A DNA stretch of 38,028 nt from a virus. Where the stretch lies: positions 1 to 38,028 of IMG/VR virus record IMGVR_UViG_3300031825_000049. One strand, 5' to 3'. The notes beneath the pieces were generated by a model. The model did not search any database. It saw only the letters and a program-made list of their open reading frames with translations, and was not told the origin of the DNA. A program made the position numbers and the translations under genes. This document shows, piece after piece, positions 1 to 5,753 of the stretch. Positions within the stretch are counted from its first letter, which is position 1; each line of letters begins with the position of its first letter.

Positions 1-111
1 CCAAGCCACCCTAGCCGCCCCAGCCGCCCCAGCCACCCTAGCCGCCCCAGCCACCCTAGCCGCCCCAGCCGCCCAAGCCACCCTAGCCGCCCTAGCCACC
101 CTAGCCGCCCC
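1..111. repeat. 9-bp Ala-codon tandem repeat, left contig end
   Basis: The plus strand reads as variants of AGCCGCCCC and AGCCACCCT repeated about twelve times. It encodes the Ala-rich segment of the junction-spanning gene. The same repeat closes the right end of the window, but the terminal sequences do not match exactly over any long overlap. Confidence 0.9.
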
Positions 112-291
112 TAAAAATTTTTCATCGGTTATATCAACGCACCATTCAATTCGAGGAATGGGCAAATCAAATAGCTTGTAAGACTTTTCAACAAGTTCCG
201 TAATTTTTTCCTTGTCAAAAACATATTCCTTACGAGAAGCGACAGCGTTCATCCTGTCTAACAATTCTTTTGTTTTTTGCGTGTATTGCAT
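1..291 (-). CDS. DUF6745-like protein, N-terminal part, interrupted by the contig end
   Basis: The reading frame starts at ATG 291-289, which overlaps the stop of the upstream gene as TAATG, so the two are probably translationally coupled. It encodes about 60 charged residues ending in IEWCVDITDEKFLG and then enters an Ala/Gly/Arg/Val/Trp repeat (AARVARAARVAW...) that runs to base 1. The rest of the gene is almost certainly the frame at the other end of the window (37307-38028), which begins in the same repeat. Direct joining of base 1 to base 38028 is out of frame by two bases, so repeat units are missing or collapsed at the break. The repeat is made of 9-base GCN-GCN-GGN/CGN units. Function unknown; I connect it to the DUF6745 family through the C-terminal part. 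Confidence 0.7.
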   Translation of the reverse strand, partial: MQYTQKTKELLDRMNAVASRKEYVFDKEKITELVEKSYKLFDLPIPRIEWCVDITDEKFLGAARVARAARVAWAAGAARVAGAARVAGAAGAARVAW

Positions 292-626
292 TAATCCCTC
301 ACTTGCGCCATTTTTTTAGCAAAATAATCAAAGGCTTTTTTAATTACGACTTTATATTTTCCAGGCGCAATTGTATGCGGTTGATGAACATCCAAACCAG
401 TTTTTTTGTGAACCAACTGACCTGTAGCACCCACATCCAAGTACAATTCGTTATCTACTTCGTATACCCGTAATGTCTTAGTAGCCAACTGCAAAACATG
501 GTGGTGACCAGTTTCGCTATGGGCTACAATGTGTTCTTTGCCAGTTTTTACAAGTTTGGCTTCTTGGGGGATTTCCCCTATCGGCTTGAGGATAACCTCG
601 CCGTGACGCACTATTTCTTGTTTCAT
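291..626 (-). CDS. conserved phage hypothetical protein (111 aa)
   Basis: The 111-residue product begins MKQEIVRHGEVILKPIGEIP, contains a His-rich turn (SETGHHHVL, residues 38-46) and ends with HQPHTIAPGKYKVVIKKAFDYF. I recognise this as the type of small beta-rich protein found in many phages (a GEVILKPI-like start, a GHHH or GHAH core, and an APGKY end), but its function is not known. It lies immediately upstream of the DUF6745-like gene with a TAATG overlap, and downstream of the replication genes. A metal-binding role for the His cluster is possible but unproven. Confidence 0.75.
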   Translation of the reverse strand: MKQEIVRHGEVILKPIGEIPQEAKLVKTGKEHIVAHSETGHHHVLQLATKTLRVYEVDNELYLDVGATGQLVHKKTGLDVHQPHTIAPGKYKVVIKKAFDYFAKKMAQVRD

Positions 627-686
627 AAACTCTCTTTCTGCGTTTTATGGCCGCCGCCGATTATTTTTAACTTTCCTTAGCCTTGT

Positions 687-1046
687 TTAGGGGGTGGCAG
701 AATTTAAGGCTTCTTCATTTTTGGCTTTTATATTATCCATCGCTTCTTGCCAACGAGATTTTAGATAATTAAACACGGGAAACCTAAACGAAGACTTAAC
801 TTTAATATCTTTTTTGGATTCCTTGTCGTAAATTAAGGCTTCCCTGTCAAAGCGGATTTTGCCGTCATGGGTAATGGCTTTAGTTTCAATCAGTAAACGC
901 TCAAACCAGTTTTTTTGCGGTAGTTTCGAGTATTCGATAACCTGGTCATACATCCGGCCGAGTTCAACGGCGTCCGTATTAAAAGCTGTAAAATTCTTAA
1001 GGTCGTCGTTTAAAAAATCTTGGATTATTTTTTGTTTAAGGTTCAT
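687..1046 (-). CDS. hypothetical protein downstream of the replication initiator
   Basis: The 119-residue product is charged, mostly helical in appearance, and has no motif that I recognise. Its start codon overlaps the stop of the RepO-like gene as ATGA, so the two are translated as a unit. In lambda-type phages the gene after O (gene P) loads the host helicase. The position invites that comparison, but no sequence feature supports it. Residues 44-100 (KNWFERLLIETKAITHDG and onward) look like a compact folded domain. Confidence 0.7.
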   Translation of the reverse strand: MNLKQKIIQDFLNDDLKNFTAFNTDAVELGRMYDQVIEYSKLPQKNWFERLLIETKAITHDGKIRFDREALIYDKESKKDIKVKSSFRFPVFNYLKSRWQEAMDNIKAKNEEALNSATP

Positions 1047-1786
1047 ATATCTTTTACAGACCTAACCATTAATTTTTCCTTTTGTCCTATTGGGGTTTTA
1101 GCAGTCAGCTTACCACCTACCACGTCAGCGATTTTCATGCGAACAGTGTTCATTGACCAATCCTCGTAATTGGCGTTGCATATTTCCATCGCTGTGATAA
1201 CTTGCTCTAACCCACGGTCATTTTTAAACATCAGCTTTAGTTCTTTTAGCACCGGCAGATATTCAGAACCCTTTAAAACAATGCCTTTAAGGGATTGGTA
1301 TTTATCCGTTGCTTGTTTGTACCATTCTCTTGGGTAAGTTCCAATGTCGAATTTGTGCGTAGCACTAATTTCTTTTTTCTTTTGTATAGTTTCTTTTGTA
1401 GTACCCTTTTTGGGTAATGATTCATTTCCTTTTTGGGTTACGTTTGTTTCCTTTTTGGGTAACGTTTCCTTTTTGGGTAAAGGCTTCCAAGTTCGATAAT
1501 GCTTGTTAATACTGTATATTTTGGCTATTTCGTTTCCTTTTTGGGTAATGATGTTGATTTTCAGTAATTTAGATATTGCTTTACATACAGCAGATTTTCT
1601 TAATCCAGTTGCTTTAGAAAATTGAGATAAAGCTATTGGGTCTTCTTTTTTTTTATACCCGTATGTTTGTCTAAAAATATGGTCTAAAACTTGCCTAGCT
1701 TCACCAGGAATACGGGTCTTTGTCAAGGCTTCCAGTAGCTCATTCGCTATCTTAGTAAACCCGTCTTCGGTTTGTGGGGAAGCCAT
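1043..1786 (-). CDS. replication initiator, lambda O-like, containing the iterons
   Basis: The 247-residue product has an N-terminal winged-helix domain typical of the phage replication protein O family: DGFTKIANELLEALTKTRIP (residues 8-27), then VLDHIFRQTYGYKKKEDPIALSQF and a TGLRKSAVCKAISKLLK recognition-helix region. The middle (about residues 90-140) is a low-complexity linker of repeated LPKKET and TQKGNE peptides. The C-terminal domain (about 150-247) is unassigned, and in lambda O the C-terminal part contacts the helicase loader. The linker is encoded by five near-identical 17-base DNA repeats, matching the lambda arrangement in which the origin lies inside the O gene. It would bind the iterons and open the origin. 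The start has an upstream GATAGGAAAG. Confidence 0.85.
   Translation of the reverse strand: MASPQTEDGFTKIANELLEALTKTRIPGEARQVLDHIFRQTYGYKKKEDPIALSQFSKATGLRKSAVCKAISKLLKINIITQKGNEIAKIYSINKHYRTWKPLPKKETLPKKETNVTQKGNESLPKKGTTKETIQKKKEISATHKFDIGTYPREWYKQATDKYQSLKGIVLKGSEYLPVLKELKLMFKNDRGLEQVITAMEICNANYEDWSMNTVRMKIADVVGGKLTAKTPIGQKEKLMVRSVKDI
1404..1548. repeat. five iterons, probable replication origin
   Basis: The plus-strand consensus is GTTTCCTTTTTGGGTAA. Copies lie at 1404-1417 (partial), 1425-1440 (one change), 1446-1462, 1464-1480 and 1532-1548. Three copies are translated as LPKKE/G and two as TQKGNE, so the DNA is conserved in two different reading frames. This points to protein binding to the DNA rather than selection on the peptide. 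An AT-rich stretch lies on the 1490-1560 side. Confidence 0.75.
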
Positions 1787-1807
1787 GTTTGTTTCTGATT
1801 AACTTTC

Positions 1808-1852
1808 CTATCTCACCTCCCCGTCGAGCCACCTTCGGGGAGTAGAGTAGAA
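1808..1852 (-). other. GC hairpin between recombination and initiator genes
   Basis: On the minus strand CTCCCCG pairs with CGGGGAG around a loop of about 13 bases, just upstream of the initiator's ribosome binding region. No T-run follows, so it is not a standard intrinsic terminator. It may shape translation of the initiator or mark an RNA-processing site. Confidence 0.4.
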
Positions 1853-1867
1853 AAACTAAGTGGGGGA

Positions 1868-2716
1868 CTAAAAAGGAATTTTTACCGTTTCGCCAGTGTT
1901 TTTGTCCGTTACCACCGTGTTGCCGTGTTCATCCGTATAAGCGTCCTCATTTTGGCTAACAGGCTCACCAGCAGGGTTAATCTTAGTAGGGGCTTTCATA
2001 AGCCAGTCAATTAACTCACTTGCCGTACCCTCTTTACCACCTGTCAGTTTAGTAAATCCTTGGTCTAAAATATCCTCTTTGGTGTAGCCTTTTTGGTTGC
2101 AAAGCTTGCCTATAAGTTCTAATTGCTTTTCACTAGGCTTAAAACTTTCCGTTCGTAGTTTATAATTTGTTTGAACATTAACCCTGGGTTCTTCTTGGTG
2201 TTGACCTATTTGTTCACGGGGCATATCCTCTAAATCCTGGGTAAAGAAGTCGCTAAGACCACTAGCCCTAAGTACAGCGTCAATGAAAGCACTCTTTTGA
2301 GCCATTTTGAGGGTCTTGTTTGGGTCGCCGCTGTTCTTAGAAAGACTGGCCGCACCTCTGCCCTCGCCAACAAAATCACCATTGACCAGGGAGCATTTAA
2401 ACGCAACTAGACCCTCTTTTATACCCAACATTTCCAGGCTTTCAGTATCTTTGCTAAACGTGGCTTTCCAGTGAAAGATTGACGCTATCTTTTCCGCACC
2501 ACCTTTAGCCAAACTCTTGCGCCCCTGGATAACGTGATAGTCTTTCCCCTCTACGCAAATGGAATTTACTTTGGTTATAAACGCTTGCCGTTTAGCTATA
2601 AAGCCGTCAATGTCAGCGTCATTTTTGACAATCTCATTTTTAACTGGTACAATTTCGGTAGATTTTTGTTCAACGACTGCCGTTCCAGCGGTGGTCGTTT
2701 TTTTTGGGTTGGTCAT
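1868..2716 (-). CDS. putative single-strand annealing / recombination protein
   Basis: The 282-residue product has a central domain (about residues 50-170) with GRKSLAKGGAEKIASIFHWK, a CSLVNGDFVGEGRGAASLS strand pair, and the phrase KTLKMAQKSAFIDAVLRASG followed by LSDFFTQDLED. This pattern belongs to a common phage family encoded next to replication genes. I associate it with Rad52/Erf-type annealing proteins, although many members are annotated only as hypothetical. The C-terminus (about 185-240) contains SEKQLELIGKLCNQKGYT, a helical segment seen after such domains. It would coat or anneal single-stranded DNA in replication-linked recombination. The N-terminal 30 residues are low complexity. 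The start overlaps the preceding small gene by 47 bases. Confidence 0.6.
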   Translation of the reverse strand: MTNPKKTTTAGTAVVEQKSTEIVPVKNEIVKNDADIDGFIAKRQAFITKVNSICVEGKDYHVIQGRKSLAKGGAEKIASIFHWKATFSKDTESLEMLGIKEGLVAFKCSLVNGDFVGEGRGAASLSKNSGDPNKTLKMAQKSAFIDAVLRASGLSDFFTQDLEDMPREQIGQHQEEPRVNVQTNYKLRTESFKPSEKQLELIGKLCNQKGYTKEDILDQGFTKLTGGKEGTASELIDWLMKAPTKINPAGEPVSQNEDAYTDEHGNTVVTDKNTGETVKIPF

Positions 2717-2828
2717 ATAAGTAATTGATTAAGTCTTTAGGGTCTAATTTCTTAAATCTTCTATGCTTTTCTTCTTCCATTCGCTCAAACATATAGTCCA
2801 TTAGCTTGTCATTTTGCGGATGTGACAT
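2670..2828 (-). CDS. small charged protein (52 aa)
   Basis: An open frame runs from ATG 2828 to TGA 2670 and encodes MSHPQNDKLMDYMFERMEEE..., a strongly charged helical peptide. It overlaps the end of the upstream zinc-binding-like gene and 47 bases of the downstream annealing-protein gene in other frames. The size fits the dense packing of this operon. Long overlaps lower the confidence; no function is assigned. Confidence 0.5.
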   Translation of the reverse strand: MSHPQNDKLMDYMFERMEEEKHRRFKKLDPKDLINYLYDQPKKNDHRWNGSR

Positions 2829-3021
2829 GACTTTCCTTTCTAAGCGTGGCTAGAAATTCGTTGGTAGGCCAGGAACCGTTGCACCATGTGCCGTTTGGTA
2901 GCCGTTGTCCGCACCAGTTGCCCCACTTGCCCTTTTTAATCGTATGAGAGGGGTGTTTAGCGCAAGGCTTGCCTACTTCGTATTCCGCCCATGCTTCTAA
3001 TTCTTTATTTGTTGCTTGCAT
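2809..3021 (-). CDS. small Cys/His protein (70 aa)
   Basis: The product has a middle segment with Cys19, His22, His26, Cys37 and Cys47 (GKPCAKHPSHTIKKGKWG, then NWCGQRLPNGTWCNG). This could form a zinc-binding fold, but the spacing is not one I can name. It sits in the replication operon and overlaps its upstream neighbour by 17 bases. Function unknown. Confidence 0.65.
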   Translation of the reverse strand: MQATNKELEAWAEYEVGKPCAKHPSHTIKKGKWGNWCGQRLPNGTWCNGSWPTNEFLATLRKESHVTSAK

Positions 3022-3091
3022 ATTTTTGTAGCCAGTTTTTTAATTGTCTGCGGCTCTCCAGGACTTCACAGTAATACCAGTAATCATTCAT
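3005..3091 (-). CDS. very small ORF (28 aa)
   Basis: ATG 3091 opens a 28-residue frame, MNDYWYYCEVLESRRQ..., that fills the space between the membrane protein gene and the Cys/His gene and overlaps the latter by 17 bases. It has no recognised motif. Support is its fit to the compact gene order only. Confidence 0.4.
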   Translation of the reverse strand: MNDYWYYCEVLESRRQLKNWLQKYASNK

Positions 3092-3094
3092 AAA

Positions 3095-3331
3095 TTATTT
3101 CTTAATTGCAATCGGCGTGTAGTCAATCCCTCTAGCCCTGTCGCCTATCAGCAAGGCTCTGTTAATCAGGTAGCCAAATAAGGCAATTACTAAACAGATA
3201 AAACAAGCGGTGATAAAGAATAAGAGGTAGTTAGGTTTGTGGCTGAATCCGGCAATCCAGCGTCTACGAGGCTTAAACTGGTTAGGCTCAAAGTCGTAAG
3301 TCTTGCCCGATATATTACTTTTGATTTTCAT
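3095..3331 (-). CDS. small single-span membrane protein
   Basis: I choose the ATG at 3331 (MKIKSNISGKTYDF), giving 78 residues; a longer version would need a TTG at 3364. A basic segment (FKPRRRWIAGFSHKP) precedes one hydrophobic helix (YLLFFITACFICLVIALFGYL), which suggests the N-terminus stays in the cytoplasm. The C-terminus is short. Function unknown; an accessory membrane protein in the early operon. Confidence 0.65.
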   Translation of the reverse strand: MKIKSNISGKTYDFEPNQFKPRRRWIAGFSHKPNYLLFFITACFICLVIALFGYLINRALLIGDRARGIDYTPIAIKK

Positions 3332-3409
3332 AGATTTTGTTTTAAAGATTTCATTACTACCCAACCCGCTAATCCCTTGCGGTTATAACGAGTTGGAAAG
3401 TGCAAGCGA

Positions 3410-3724
3410 TTATTGTATTTGCTCAAACAAATACTTTATATTATCTAACCTACTTATTATTTCGTCAGACTCTATTTTTATCAATTCTTCACGTCTGGCT
3501 TGTATCAACTTGCCTAAATTCGAGTTAGGCTCAATCCAGTGTACATAAGATTTGTAAATTTGGTCGTCAGTACTATTGTCAGAGCCTATTAATTTTTTTC
3601 CATCAATTTTTAACTTTGCAGAAAAGGGGCTTTTGTAGAGTAAGTTAAAGAACTGGGTATATTCAGCCTGTAATTTTGCCCCTGCTCTTTCTTCAATTCT
3701 TTTCTCAATGAATGTTTTATCCAT
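3410..3724 (-). CDS. hypothetical protein (104 aa)
   Basis: The product MDKTFIEKRIEERAGAKLQAE... is charged and probably helical at both ends, with a C-terminal coiled-coil-like segment (LIQARREELIKIESDEIISR). No family is recognised. It is the first gene of the early operon downstream of the structured non-coding block, so transcripts from that side may reach it. Confidence 0.65.
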   Translation of the reverse strand: MDKTFIEKRIEERAGAKLQAEYTQFFNLLYKSPFSAKLKIDGKKLIGSDNSTDDQIYKSYVHWIEPNSNLGKLIQARREELIKIESDEIISRLDNIKYLFEQIQ

Positions 3725-3761
3725 AATTTATTTATTGGTTATTTAATCTCGACCTTTAATC

Positions 3762-3922
3762 CAGCCAGAGGCGTAAGGCGTAACAAGATGATTGCACCCC
3801 GCCTCTGACTGTAGTTTTCCAAGGCAGATTCCATACTGCCTTAAGTGATTGCTCACTTACCCCCAAGCCCGAAGGCTTAGGAGTGGGGGCACTTGACACC
3901 CTTCGCTCCAGTCAAGCTGGAG
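3762..3922. other. array of four hairpins, including an IS200/IS605-end-like hairpin
   Basis: Four strong hairpins follow one another: 3762-3773 with 3800-3811 (12 pairs, one wobble), 3821-3827 with 3836-3842 (7 pairs), 3860-3869 with 3874-3889 (CCCCC, AAGCC, CGAA loop, GGCTT, bulge, GGGGG) and 3906-3911 with 3917-3922 (6 pairs). The third, read on the minus strand as CCCCCACTCCTAAGCC-TTCG-GGCTT-GGGGG, closely resembles the right-end hairpin of IS200/IS605-family elements. No transposase or TnpB frame is present, so if it is such an end it is a remnant or a mobilised short element. Confidence 0.45.
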
Positions 3923-3930
3923 GGTAAATG

Positions 3931-3958
3931 AAAAAACCAGTAGCATTTCTGCTACTGG
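3931..3958 (-). terminator. intrinsic terminator of structured RNA 1
   Basis: On the minus strand CCAGTAGCA-GAAA-TGCTACTGG is followed by six Ts. Five bases of the stem (3954-3958) are also part of the 14-pair end helix of the RNA, so the terminator and the complete end helix cannot both form fully. Confidence 0.85.
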
Positions 3959-4297
3959 CTAGGTAAGGAAACGCTACTACCGAAGTAGTAACCCCTTATT
4001 TGCTCAAATTTTGACTACCACTGCGTCGCCTAAGCTGTATCTTATGAGGCGCGGGGCGGTTAAAAATAATAACGCTGAGGTCAATTTTGAGCGTTTGGTG
4101 AGATTTCCAGGTAGGGGCATAAAGACTAGCCACAATGGGCTAAGCGTTACTACGGTACTAACCTCTTGGCTTCGCCAACTTCGCACGTCTGCAAAATCGG
4201 TTACTCCCAAAAGGTCTTCTCATAGCTTACTTTATGCTTTTAACTGGAAACCTCTAATTTGGCTTACCTAGCCAGTATTCAAATTTTCAAGGAGCTT
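3931..4297 (-). ncRNA. large structured RNA 1 (about 370 nt)
   Basis: No coding frame is credible here, but the minus strand has a complete transcription unit. The promoter is TTGACA (4327-4332), a 17-base spacer, then TAAACT (4304-4309). The 3' end is an intrinsic terminator with a 9-pair stem and U-run at 3931-3958. Long-range helices close the molecule: 4263-4276 pairs with 3954-3967 over 14 perfect pairs, 4244-4254 with 4100-4110 over 11 pairs, and 4080-4093 with 4002-4015 over 12 pairs with a small internal loop. A TACTAC-TTCG-GTAGTA tetraloop hairpin lies at 3974-3990. I cannot assign it to a named class. By size and phage context it resembles the giant phage RNAs (GOLLD, ROOL), but this is not demonstrated. 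Confidence 0.75.
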
Positions 4298-4303
4298 ATA
4301 TAT

Positions 4304-4332
4304 AGTTTAGCAAGCGGTCTTTAAACTGTCAA
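4304..4332 (-). promoter_or_regulatory. sigma70-type promoter of structured RNA 1
   Basis: TTGACA, 17 bases, TAAACT. The -35 box is formed by the last codons (Leu-Thr-Val-stop side) of the small basic protein gene upstream. The spacer ends in ACCGCTTGC and runs into TAAAC, a block shared with the promoter of that same gene. Confidence 0.8.
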
Positions 4333-4488
4333 GGGCTGTTTATCCACAAGCGCTTTTCTGTTCTCTTTGCGCTTTTTGGCCGCTAAAAGTTGGATTTTAC
4401 GATAGTGTTCTATTCCGAACCGCTTGGCTGTTTTCTTACCACCCCTACTACCAAGTTCCTTAGCTACTGTTTTTAATAAGTCTTTCAT
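4321..4488 (-). CDS. small basic RGGK-type protein (55 aa), leaderless mRNA
   Basis: The frame from ATG 4488 to TAA 4321 gives MKDLLKTVAKELGSRGGKKT followed by AKRFGIEHYRKIQLLAAKKRKE. The RGGKKTAKRFG...YRKI pattern resembles small RGGKAxAKK-type proteins that occur widely in bacteria and phages and are often annotated as general stress or DNA-associated proteins. Here it is probably a basic nucleic-acid-binding protein. The -10 box of its promoter ends only 6 bases before the ATG, so the transcript would start at or next to the start codon (leaderless). Its last codons contain the -35 box of the downstream structured RNA, which suggests the two are controlled together. Confidence 0.7.
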   Translation of the reverse strand: MKDLLKTVAKELGSRGGKKTAKRFGIEHYRKIQLLAAKKRKENRKALVDKQPLTV

Positions 4489-4494
4489 ATTTAT

Positions 4495-4522
4495 ATTTTA
4501 GCAAGCGGTTTATATTTGTCAA
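4495..4522 (-). promoter_or_regulatory. promoter of the RGGK-type gene
   Basis: TTGACA (4517-4522), a 16-base spacer, TAAAAT (4495-4500). The segment ACCGCTTGCTAAA next to and in the -10 box is repeated in the promoter of structured RNA 1 and is a candidate operator. Confidence 0.75.
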
Positions 4523-4552
4523 CCTTTTAAAATTGGGGCAAAGGTGTTTATT

Positions 4553-4852
4553 TTAAATGTTATCCACAAAGCCTGGGGTGGTTTTTCGAGCTATCCACTC
4601 CCCTAGCCATTTTAGAAAACTTTCGTATAAGGAGAGTTTTGGTTTTATCAATCCCCTAAGTTTTTCTAAAGTTTTGTCTTCGTGGTGGAAGCAGGCTACT
4701 AACAGATCACGGTCTTGTAGGCACATCATTACTTGCTCGTTACACCCGCAAGGGCAGTAACCGAGAAAATAGCCTAAATGTCCGTTTTCCTCCCTTATCG
4801 GGAAGCCTGTTACTTTCCTACCTCCTTTAATTGACTGACGTGTTAAAATCAT
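4553..4852 (-). CDS. hypothetical protein with a CPCGC motif (99 aa)
   Basis: The product begins MILTRQSIKGGRKVTGFPIR and has GYCPCGCNEQVMMCLQDRD (residues 32-50) with later CFHHED, so Cys and His residues could bind zinc. A C-terminal helix (SLYESFLKWLGEWIARK) follows. The start has an AGGAG 9 bases upstream. It lies between the HNH/AP2 nuclease gene and the small basic protein gene on the same strand. No family is recognised. Confidence 0.65.
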   Translation of the reverse strand: MILTRQSIKGGRKVTGFPIREENGHLGYFLGYCPCGCNEQVMMCLQDRDLLVACFHHEDKTLEKLRGLIKPKLSLYESFLKWLGEWIARKTTPGFVDNI

Positions 4853-4909
4853 TTTAGTAATCTCCTATTATTAATTAGCCGACCTTTGCGCCCAATTTTT
4901 GCATATTAA

Positions 4910-5440
4910 CTATTTTTTGTCAACCGGAAAATTTAGTTTTGCCTTATCTTTATAAATTTCTTTTGCCCAAATATCATAGGCCATAGCCGCCCATCTCTCT
5001 GCGGGAAAAATACCAATATGTAATTTTTTGTCGCCTAATCTTATCCTGGCTTCCCATTTTTTAGAATACTTATGTCGTGCTACTCCCCTAAATTCTGATG
5101 TATAAATTCTATCAGGATTATCGCTGCGGTGTGGCTTAGGTGTTCCATTGCTCCCTTTTCGATTTAAGCAATTTTGAGAATGGGTGACCCACCTTAAATT
5201 ACTTTTTTGATTGTTTAAAGGATTTCTGTCTATATGGTCTATTTCTAAATTTGTTGGTTCTTTTAAATGAGCGAACATAACAAGACGGTGCATATATAAA
5301 TATTTACCATTTTTAAAAATAACCGGATATAAAGGATTGGCTTTTCGTCCTACCAATGTCCACCACTTTAAATCATTTAGCCAGTCGTAATCTTCGTCGT
5401 CCACTAACGCTTCTTTATCTTTTATCTTAATAGTTTTCAT
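4910..5440 (-). CDS. HNH homing endonuclease with AP2 DNA-binding domain
   Basis: The 176-residue product has an HNH fold at about residues 50-92 (MHRLVMFAHL, then LEIDHIDRNPLNNQKSNLRW and a following SQN) and an AP2-type DNA-binding domain at about 115-170 (SEFRGVARHKYSKKWEARIR, then a later AERWAAMAYD). This pairing is the standard HNH-AP2 homing endonuclease of phages: a selfish gene that nicks or cuts DNA lacking it. It stands between two structured non-coding blocks and has its own promoter and a hairpin leader directly upstream of the start. There is no sign that it is inside an intron of a coding gene. Confidence 0.9.
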   Translation of the reverse strand: MKTIKIKDKEALVDDEDYDWLNDLKWWTLVGRKANPLYPVIFKNGKYLYMHRLVMFAHLKEPTNLEIDHIDRNPLNNQKSNLRWVTHSQNCLNRKGSNGTPKPHRSDNPDRIYTSEFRGVARHKYSKKWEARIRLGDKKLHIGIFPAERWAAMAYDIWAKEIYKDKAKLNFPVDKK

Positions 5441-5444
5441 AAAT

Positions 5445-5524
5445 CAAAAGCCCGCTTTACCAGGCTTGTACCTCTGGCTCCACGGGTTAAGTGAATAATA
5501 TCATAGCTTGGTACAAGCAAGCAA
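5445..5524 (-). promoter_or_regulatory. promoter-leader-hairpin cassette A, upstream of the HNH/AP2 gene
   Basis: TTGCTT (5519-5524), an 18-base spacer and TATTAT (5495-5500, preceded by TGA as an extended -10) are followed by a leader with GGAGCCAGAGG. A hairpin AAGCC...GGCTT with a short T-run (5445-5467) then ends just upstream of the ATG at 5440. Any full-length mRNA must read through this weak terminator-like hairpin. Confidence 0.6.
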
Positions 5525-5550
5525 TATAAGTATAGCACTTTTCCCGTAAA

Positions 5551-5638
5551 TTAAAAACCTCCCGTAAGAGGTTTGGCGTTCAAGTCGCTCCTGGCTCAAT
5601 AGTTATTTAGTTATACAATAAATATATTTTGGGTGCAA
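5551..5638 (-). ncRNA. cassette B: promoter plus free-standing short RNA (about 55 nt)
   Basis: TTGCAC (5633-5638), 17 bases, TATAAC (5610-5615). The transcript starts near 5603, contains GAGCCAGGAGCGACTTGAAC and ends at an intrinsic terminator AACCTC-TTACGG-GAGGTT-TTTT (5553-5573). There is no reading frame. The layout matches leader cassettes A, C and D but has no gene behind it before the next promoter. Confidence 0.6.
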
Positions 5639-5733
5639 GCCTGTGGAAACGGTGCAGAAAGTGGACAAGTATTCCTGGATTTTTTATCAATTCCTGATAA
5701 AAAAGTTATGAAGTTTTGATAAAGTCCTAAAAG

Positions 5734-5753
5734 AAAAACCCCCTTTTGGGGGG
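5734..5753 (-). terminator. intrinsic terminator of structured RNA 2
   Basis: CCCCCC-AAAA-GGGGG followed by TTTTT on the minus strand. Confidence 0.85.

Noticed and set aside
1-111. Exact direct terminal repeat
   Set aside because: The last bases match the first only through the shared 9-bp units; alignments tried at 38 and 56 bases fail.
4004-4271. ORFs on both strands inside structured RNA 1 (86 and 68 residues)
   Set aside because: Composition is not protein-like, there is no ribosome site, and the same bases form long helices between a promoter and a terminator.
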